Both the position numbers and the translations under genes were made by a program. The notes below the pieces were generated by a model. It did not search any database and was not told the DNA's origin. It was given only the letters and a program-made list of their open reading frames with translations. From Micromonospora rifamycinica (GTDB lineage Bacteria > Actinomycetota > Actinomycetes > Mycobacteriales > Micromonosporaceae): a DNA stretch of 64,000 nt. This document shows positions 58,776 to 64,000 of the stretch, in pieces (the first letter of the stretch is position 1; each line of letters begins with the position of its first letter). The stretch spans positions 558,001 to 622,000 of the forward strand of contig NZ_LT607752.1 of assembly GCF_900090265.1 (NCBI RefSeq), written 5' to 3'.

Positions 58776-58851
58776 CGAAAGCGTAGCCCCGCGCACCGGG
58801 CCGCCGCAGTCGGCGATGCGACAGCCCGACCGCAGTCGGCGAGGCGACAGC

Positions 58852-61800
58852 TCAACTGACGTTGCCGGAGCTGCGGGCACCCCCGCTCACCTGGATGGCG
58901 CCGTTCGACGAGACGTTGTCGGTGACCGACCACAGCCGCTTCGCCGGCGCCCCGTTCCAGGACGGGTTGCACAGGATCGCCGGCTCGCAGTTCTGCACCA
59001 GGTTGTCGCGGATCGCCATGATCGGCCCGCCGGCGGCGAAGGCCCAGATGCCGACGCCCGTCCCGGCGGTCACCGAGATCCGGTTGTCGGAGACGAACAC
59101 GTGCCGGATGCTGCCGATCTTGATGCCCCGGATCGTGCCCGGTTGACGCCACCACGCCTTGTACAGGTGGATGTCGTTGCCGGTGACCCGGATGGTGCGC
59201 CCCTGGATCGGCGGTCCCTTGTGGTAGGAGACCCCGATGTGGACGCCCTCGGCGACCTGGTCGAAGCGGCAGTCGGAGACCTCCACGTCGCCCACCGCCG
59301 TCCCTCCGCCGATCACCACCGCGCAGGCCCCGACGGAGACCTCCGCCGCGGCGGTCAGCTCCTGCCGGTACCCGCTGGCGTACTTCTCGCCGAAGGCGGG
59401 CTCCAGCAGGATCCGGTCGGCGACACTGCGCAGGTGCCGGGCCGCCGCCGACGGGGTCTGCACCGGGCGCGACGGCGGCGACGCGGCCACCGCCGCCTCC
59501 CAGGCGCCCTGGCTCAACGCCGAGTCGAAACGCAGGCTCGCCCCGGGCACCGGCAGCGCCACCTCCCGGCGGTCGCGGGCGATGTCGTCGGCCTCCCGCA
59601 CGTCGATCCCCTCACCGACCAGGTAGTCGCGCAGCGTCTGGCGACCCTCGTCGGTGTCGAAGATCCGCCCGGCGTTCTGCCCGAGCCGCCCCTTGAGCGA
59701 GGCCAGTTGCCGCTTGTACGAGGGCAGCTGCGCCGGGTCCTCGGTGGCCAGGTCCGCCAGCCGCAGCACGTACGCCTCGGCGGCGTCGGCGGTGCGCTGG
59801 TCCTCGGCGGAGGGCGGGCGCAGGGTGGTCAGGGTCTTCCACTCGCTCTGCGGGACCATCGAGTTCATCCGCACACCCCACCGGCCGACCCGGATCGCGG
59901 TGTTCCACTCGCCCGTCTCCAGCCGGTCGTCGCGGTCCAGGGCGAGCCGCCCCACCAGTTGGGTGGCGAGCTGGCTGCGGAACTTCTCGTCCTTGACCAG
60001 CTCGGCCAGGGTCAGCGACGCCGGTCGGGGCGGGCAGGAGAACCGGCACCTGGTGATCACCGCGTGGTCCGGGTTCACCAGCAGCACACCCTGCTGGCCG
60101 TGGCCGATGAGGAAGTCCGAGTCGAGCACGCGGACCTTCCCGGGCGGCGTGCCCTGGTCGTTGCGGACGGTCAGACAGGTGCTCTGCGGCGACGCGCCGG
60201 CCACCCCGGTGAGCTGGCAGTGTTCGATCGTCACCTCGGCGCAGTTGACGGCCGATACGGGGCCGAGCCGTCCCTCGGCGGCGGCCGGTCCGGGGGTCTC
60301 CACCGCCAGGTGCGACACCGAGACGGTGCCGCAGTTGACGAACATCAGCGCGAACTCCTGGCCCTGCACCCGGACCCGGCTGGCCGGCCCACTGCCCAAG
60401 AGCCGGATGTTGGCCCGGCCGGTGAAGGTGACCGGCACGGTGCTGGTGTAGAGGCCGGGGGCGAAGCAGACCAGCACGTCCCCGGCGGGCAGGGTGTTGA
60501 GCGCCTGCACCCAGTCGATGCCGGGCCGGAGGGTGATCGTCGCCCAGCCGCCGGTGGCGGACGCGGCGAGCTGGTTGATGGCGGCCTGCACGGTGGTCGC
60601 CCCGGCCAGCGACGGCCGCCCGGTCGGGTCGTACGACACCCGGTCGGCGCGCGACAGCGCGGCGGTGAAGGTCACCGGCAGGTGTACCGGCTGCCCGGCC
60701 TCGTCGAGGAGCTGGGCGGTGACCTCCTGGGTGGCGGCGGCGGAGTCGAGCTGCCAGCCGCAGCGGGCCCGGCCGTCGGTGCCGGTCTCCACCGTGACGG
60801 TGGTGGCGGTGACCGCCCCGGCGGTGACCCGGCCCGCGCCGCCGGTGACGGTGAACCGGACCCGGGCCTTGGCGACCGGCTGGCCGCCGACGGCCACCCC
60901 GGTGACCAGGTCGTGGCCGAGCGGCACCAGGGCCGCCGGGTTGGCCGGCACCGGCACCGCCTCCTGGCCGTCCCCGCCGAGCAGGCTCAGGGTGGCCTGG
61001 CCGGTCAGCGGGGCGAACACCGGCCGGCAGTCGCGCAGCACACTCCACTGGCTGCCGTCGAAGCTCACGACACCGATCCGGCCGTGCGCCCGGCGCGGCC
61101 CGTGCGGGGTCTGCGCCACCGGCGTGCTGCCGACCCGGGGCCACTGGACGTCGTGCAGCGCCGACCGGGCGGGGAACGACCACCAGTCGCCGGTGCGGAA
61201 GCTGCCCACCGCCGAGAACCGGATCTTGATGCCGAGTTCCAGGTCCAGCTCCACCCCACCGGCCGGCACGGTGCCCCGGCCGTCCCAGCGGCGGACCCGT
61301 GGCCGGGACGGGAAGTCGGCCCGGTCCAGGCTGCCGGTGGCGGTGCCCGGCCGGATCACGATCCGGTCCCCCTCCACCCGGTCGACCTGCACCAACGTGC
61401 CGGGCAGACTGTTGAGTTCCCGGCCGTCGTCGGTCAGCTCCACCCAGGAGCCGTTGGTGAAGCCGGCGCTGCCGTCGCGGCCGGGCACCTTCACGGTCAG
61501 CACGTCGACGTCGATGCTCTCCCAGCTGGCCACCGTGGCGGCGTTGTCCCGGGACCAGACGAAACCGGCCGCCCCGGGAGCCCCGCCGGTCAGGATCTCC
61601 ACCCGGTAGAACTGGTTGTCCAACCCGGTGTACGGCGACCCGGTCGGGATCACGCAGTCACCGCCGGCGCTGCCCGTCGGGTCGGCGCGCACCGCGAGGG
61701 TGCCGGTGGAGGCGGCGGTCAGCTCCGTCCAGCCGGGTGGGGTGTCCGCGCAGCCGACCGGGGTGTTCGGCGGCCCGGCCTGCAACAACCGCACCTGCCA

Positions 61801-62283
61801 CACGGTCCGCAGCCGGGTGGTGGTGTCCGGGCCGCCGAGGGCGACCTCCCGCAGCGTCGGATCCTCGATCGCGGTCACGTGCTGCGACCACACCTGGAGC
61901 CAGGCGGCGTAGACCCCCGGCGGCACCGGGGCGCCGGCGGCCAGCCAGGTGCCGTCGAGCTTACGCACGAACGGCCCGGTCGCCGGCAGGTCCGGCTGGC
62001 CGAACACGGAGACCGCGGTGTCGTTCTCGCAGAGCACCCCGTCGAGGTAGTACCGGCCCGCCGACAGCGTGAGGCCCGTCCCACCGGTCAACCCGAACGC
62101 CCCGCCGACCACCGGCGCACCGGCCGGGCCGACCACGTCGGTCAGCGCCGTGGCCCGCAGGTGCGCCTGGATGTCCTGCTGTTCGTTCCAGTCCGCGTCC
62201 AGGTCGACCCGGCCCTGCTGCTTGCGGACGCTCGTCGCGTGCCGCCGCTGGTCGAACGTGACGCGGCTGATGTCGCCCTTCAT
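58852..62283 (-). CDS. DUF6519 / beta-helix protein of a phage-tail-like (contractile injection) locus
   Basis: A 1143-residue protein. It begins with the DUF6519 signature (MKGDISRVTFDQRRHA, KQQGRVDLDADWNEQQDI), a domain known beside baseplate and tail genes of phage-tail-like particles. An invasin/Ig-like domain follows near 480-570 (ARVRFTVTGGAGRVTAGAVT). Then comes a right-handed beta-helix region: VQAAINQLAASATGGWATIT, FAPGLYTSTVPVTFTGRANI, AVNCAEVTIEHCQLTGVAG, VFVSDNRISVTAGTGVGIW. Such proteins are likely fibres, spikes or decoration of the particle. ATG 62283 overlaps the upstream stop (ATGA) and starts exactly at the DUF6519 motif. Confidence 0.75.
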   Translation of the reverse strand: MKGDISRVTFDQRRHATSVRKQQGRVDLDADWNEQQDIQAHLRATALTDVVGPAGAPVVGGAFGLTGGTGLTLSAGRYYLDGVLCENDTAVSVFGQPDLPATGPFVRKLDGTWLAAGAPVPPGVYAAWLQVWSQHVTAIEDPTLREVALGGPDTTTRLRTVWQVRLLQAGPPNTPVGCADTPPGWTELTAASTGTLAVRADPTGSAGGDCVIPTGSPYTGLDNQFYRVEILTGGAPGAAGFVWSRDNAATVASWESIDVDVLTVKVPGRDGSAGFTNGSWVELTDDGRELNSLPGTLVQVDRVEGDRIVIRPGTATGSLDRADFPSRPRVRRWDGRGTVPAGGVELDLELGIKIRFSAVGSFRTGDWWSFPARSALHDVQWPRVGSTPVAQTPHGPRRAHGRIGVVSFDGSQWSVLRDCRPVFAPLTGQATLSLLGGDGQEAVPVPANPAALVPLGHDLVTGVAVGGQPVAKARVRFTVTGGAGRVTAGAVTATTVTVETGTDGRARCGWQLDSAAATQEVTAQLLDEAGQPVHLPVTFTAALSRADRVSYDPTGRPSLAGATTVQAAINQLAASATGGWATITLRPGIDWVQALNTLPAGDVLVCFAPGLYTSTVPVTFTGRANIRLLGSGPASRVRVQGQEFALMFVNCGTVSVSHLAVETPGPAAAEGRLGPVSAVNCAEVTIEHCQLTGVAGASPQSTCLTVRNDQGTPPGKVRVLDSDFLIGHGQQGVLLVNPDHAVITRCRFSCPPRPASLTLAELVKDEKFRSQLATQLVGRLALDRDDRLETGEWNTAIRVGRWGVRMNSMVPQSEWKTLTTLRPPSAEDQRTADAAEAYVLRLADLATEDPAQLPSYKRQLASLKGRLGQNAGRIFDTDEGRQTLRDYLVGEGIDVREADDIARDRREVALPVPGASLRFDSALSQGAWEAAVAASPPSRPVQTPSAAARHLRSVADRILLEPAFGEKYASGYRQELTAAAEVSVGACAVVIGGGTAVGDVEVSDCRFDQVAEGVHIGVSYHKGPPIQGRTIRVTGNDIHLYKAWWRQPGTIRGIKIGSIRHVFVSDNRISVTAGTGVGIWAFAAGGPIMAIRDNLVQNCEPAILCNPSWNGAPAKRLWSVTDNVSSNGAIQVSGGARSSGNVS

Positions 62284-64000
62284 GGTGTGGTTCCTCCGGT
62301 CGGCAGGACGGGCAGGGCAGCGGCCACCCGCCCCAGCGGGAGGTACTCCGCCAGCGCGAGGGTGAGGTTGTTGAGACGTTGCGGGGTCAGGGCGCGGCGG
62401 AACGCGCCCAGCTCGGCGCCGGACTCCGCACCGGTGCGCAGCTCGACGGCGGCGGTGGCGGCGAGCCGGCCGTAGGTGGCGTCGCCGTAGCGGGTGCTCG
62501 CCCACGCCGGTCCGACCCGGGTGGCCACGTCCGGGTCACCGGGGTGTGCCTGCTGGGCCAGGTCCGGTTGGCAGCGGTAACGGCGCGGCGTGACCGACCC
62601 CGGGCGCAGGTAGCTGAACCGGACGTACCCCTGCTGCCGGCGGGCCACCGTCACCGGCTGGTCGAACAGGCAGTCGGTGGCGGTCAGCACCCGCGCCGCG
62701 GTGGTGCCGAGCACCGTCACCCCGCCCAGCTCGGCCGCGGCCTCCCCGGCGGCGACCGGGCCGTGCACCAGCGTGTCCGTCACGGTCAGCGGGCCGTCGG
62801 TGGTGCTCAGCGCGCCGGTCACGCAGCGGTGCACCACCACCCGGGTCCGGTCGTTGCCGGCGGTGACGGTGAGCCCGGTCGCCGCCGGGCCGACGGTGCA
62901 GTGCCGCAGCTCGACCAGGCCCAGGCCGGGCCCGCCGTCACCGGGCGCGGCGACGGTCACCGCCCCGACCACCAGCAGCCCGTCGACCACCAGCTCACCC
63001 GGGCGGTCCCCGACGCCGACACCGGTCACCGTCACCCCGCCGAGCAGGCAGGGGCGCACCCCGACCGGATCGAGGTCGCCCTGCCGGCGGGGCCGGTCCG
63101 GCGGCCGGGGCCACTGCGCGGCCAGCACGCTCAACCGGCTGCCCTGCCCCACCCGCACCGCCAGGTCGTCCCGGTAACGGTGGCTGTCCAGCACCACGAT
63201 CCGACCGGTGCTGCCGGGGTGCGCGGCCTGGAAGTCGTGCCAGGCGGTCACCGCCTCACCGAGCGAGGCGACCACCTCCCCGGCGCGCGGCGGCTCGGTC
63301 ACGCTCACCGCGAGCTGCCAGTCCACCGGGCCGTCCGCCGTGCCCAGGTCACCCCGGCGCGGGTACGGGCCGGCGCCGACGTCGGCGCTGAACGCGTACC
63401 ACCAGGAGAGCGCGAGCCGATGCACCGGCCGGCCGGCGGCGACGGTGACCCGGCCGCGCACCGGGTCGACCCGCACCACGCTGCCGGTCGGCAGCTCCCA
63501 GCCGGCCAGGTCGCAGATCCGCAGCAGGTCCAGCGGGACCGGCCGCAGCTCGTCGGCCGGGGTCGGCTGGATCCACACCACGAACGACGGGTCGTCGTCG
63601 CGGAACCAGCGCCGCTGCTCGGGTGGGGGCGGTGTGTCGGAGGCGAGCGCCACCAGCTCGTCGCGCAACGGCCGGCGGCGCAGCGGGCCGGGCACGTTGG
63701 CCTCGTCGGCCCGGTGGTCGATGTCCGGCTCGGTCACCGTCGGGCCGGTCAGCTGCCGGCCCACCCCCACCGGGTCGATCCACCACCGGCCGTCCGGCGG
63801 CACGACCGCCGGGGCTGCGGTGGCCCGGTCCAGCCGGTACGACGGCAGCGGCCACACGTACAGGCCGATGTTCCCGATGGTGGGGCGGCCCTGCCCGGTG
63901 TCCATGGCCCGGACGTCCACCGTCCGGCAGACCGTCTCGAACGGCCCGCCGACCAGCTCCAGCGGCGCGGCGGCCCGGATCGACGCGGTGGCCGGCGCGG
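62280..64000 (-). CDS. Phage-tail-like / injection-system protein (5' end outside window)
   Basis: The frame runs to the right edge without a stop, so the true start lies beyond; internal GTG 63920 is not the start. Near the edge it reads ELVGGPFETVCRTVDVRAMD, GQGRPTIGNIGLYVWPLPSY, resembling the NIGIFLWRL-type motif of proteins found with putative baseplate genes of extracellular contractile injection systems. The remainder has beta-rich repeats (VEL/VTVTAGNDRTRVVVHRCV) and a conserved-looking YVRFSYLRPGSVTPRRYRC. It is coupled by ATGA to the DUF6519 gene. The sheath, tube and ATPase genes would be expected upstream, past base 64000. Confidence 0.6.
   Translation of the reverse strand, partial: APATASIRAAAPLELVGGPFETVCRTVDVRAMDTGQGRPTIGNIGLYVWPLPSYRLDRATAAPAVVPPDGRWWIDPVGVGRQLTGPTVTEPDIDHRADEANVPGPLRRRPLRDELVALASDTPPPPEQRRWFRDDDPSFVVWIQPTPADELRPVPLDLLRICDLAGWELPTGSVVRVDPVRGRVTVAAGRPVHRLALSWWYAFSADVGAGPYPRRGDLGTADGPVDWQLAVSVTEPPRAGEVVASLGEAVTAWHDFQAAHPGSTGRIVVLDSHRYRDDLAVRVGQGSRLSVLAAQWPRPPDRPRRQGDLDPVGVRPCLLGGVTVTGVGVGDRPGELVVDGLLVVGAVTVAAPGDGGPGLGLVELRHCTVGPAATGLTVTAGNDRTRVVVHRCVTGALSTTDGPLTVTDTLVHGPVAAGEAAAELGGVTVLGTTAARVLTATDCLFDQPVTVARRQQGYVRFSYLRPGSVTPRRYRCQPDLAQQAHPGDPDVATRVGPAWASTRYGDATYGRLAATAAVELRTGAESGAELGAFRRALTPQRLNNLTLALAEYLPLGRVAAALPVLPTGGTTP

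Noticed and set aside
58765..62475. A very long open frame (over 1200 codons) on the + strand opposite the DUF6519 gene
   Set aside because: GC-rich codon bias leaves the opposite strand open; the predicted protein is low-complexity (Gly/Arg/His/Pro) with no motif, whereas the reverse frame has clear domains.

Overview
The window is very GC-rich, rich in GTG starts and 4-base gene overlaps, and carries Pup-proteasome genes, PafBC-type regulators, a Mrp antiporter and IdeR-type iron control. Together these point to a high-GC actinomycete, and the gene set fits Micromonosporaceae best (inference from content; no 16S or other marker is present). There is no transposase, integrase, CRISPR array or functional tRNA.

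Bases 1-19.5k are core genome. A gene end of unknown function is followed by dop, pup, an endonuclease VII-like gene, prcB and prcA. A block of reverse-strand surface-glycan genes comes next (two GT2 glycosyltransferases, a flippase, a DUF2304 protein, rmlD, rmlB) with rmlA-rmlC divergent from it. Then come pafA, a DUF3866 protein, a cation efflux protein, pafB-pafC, and tatA-tatC. Dop, Pup, PafA and PrcAB make up the pupylation and degradation machine apart from the Arc/Mpa ATPase, which is not in the window. Many starts here have a TANNNT box 6-9 bases upstream, which suggests leaderless transcripts.

Bases 19.5-25k are accessory: two NmrA-type reductases, a TetR regulator, two convergent GAF-ANTAR antiterminator paralogues sharing a 69-base near-perfect inverted repeat, and an SGNH hydrolase. 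Bases 25-37.2k form a urea block: ureABCFGD (no ureE), a MarR regulator, a signal-less AmiC-like binding protein, a long structured leader with a possible GlnR site, and the urtABCDE urea ABC transporter. A secreted CotH-kinase protein follows.

Bases 38.9-41k hold a reverse operon (secreted protein, DUF6529 membrane protein, Rieske protein) in which the Rieske gene is frameshifted in a G run. Bases 41-49.2k are ion homeostasis: a one-domain voltage-gated channel behind a 12-codon leaderless upstream ORF, a KhtT-like regulatory subunit, and a complete Mrp antiporter operon (A/B fused, C-G).

Bases 49.7-55.2k are the most unusual part. Four translationally coupled reverse genes encode two tryptophan 2,3-dioxygenase-family proteins, a kynureninase-like enzyme and a methyltransferase; a second methyltransferase gene converges on them. 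The two dioxygenase paralogues have lost different active-site residues (Arg position in one, distal His in the other). A 40-base imperfect palindrome lies upstream. Bases 55.5-58.7k hold siderophore-type genes with a strong IdeR box. Bases 58.7-64k hold a tRNA-like remnant and then the end of a reverse-strand phage-tail-like (probably contractile injection system) locus that continues past the window.
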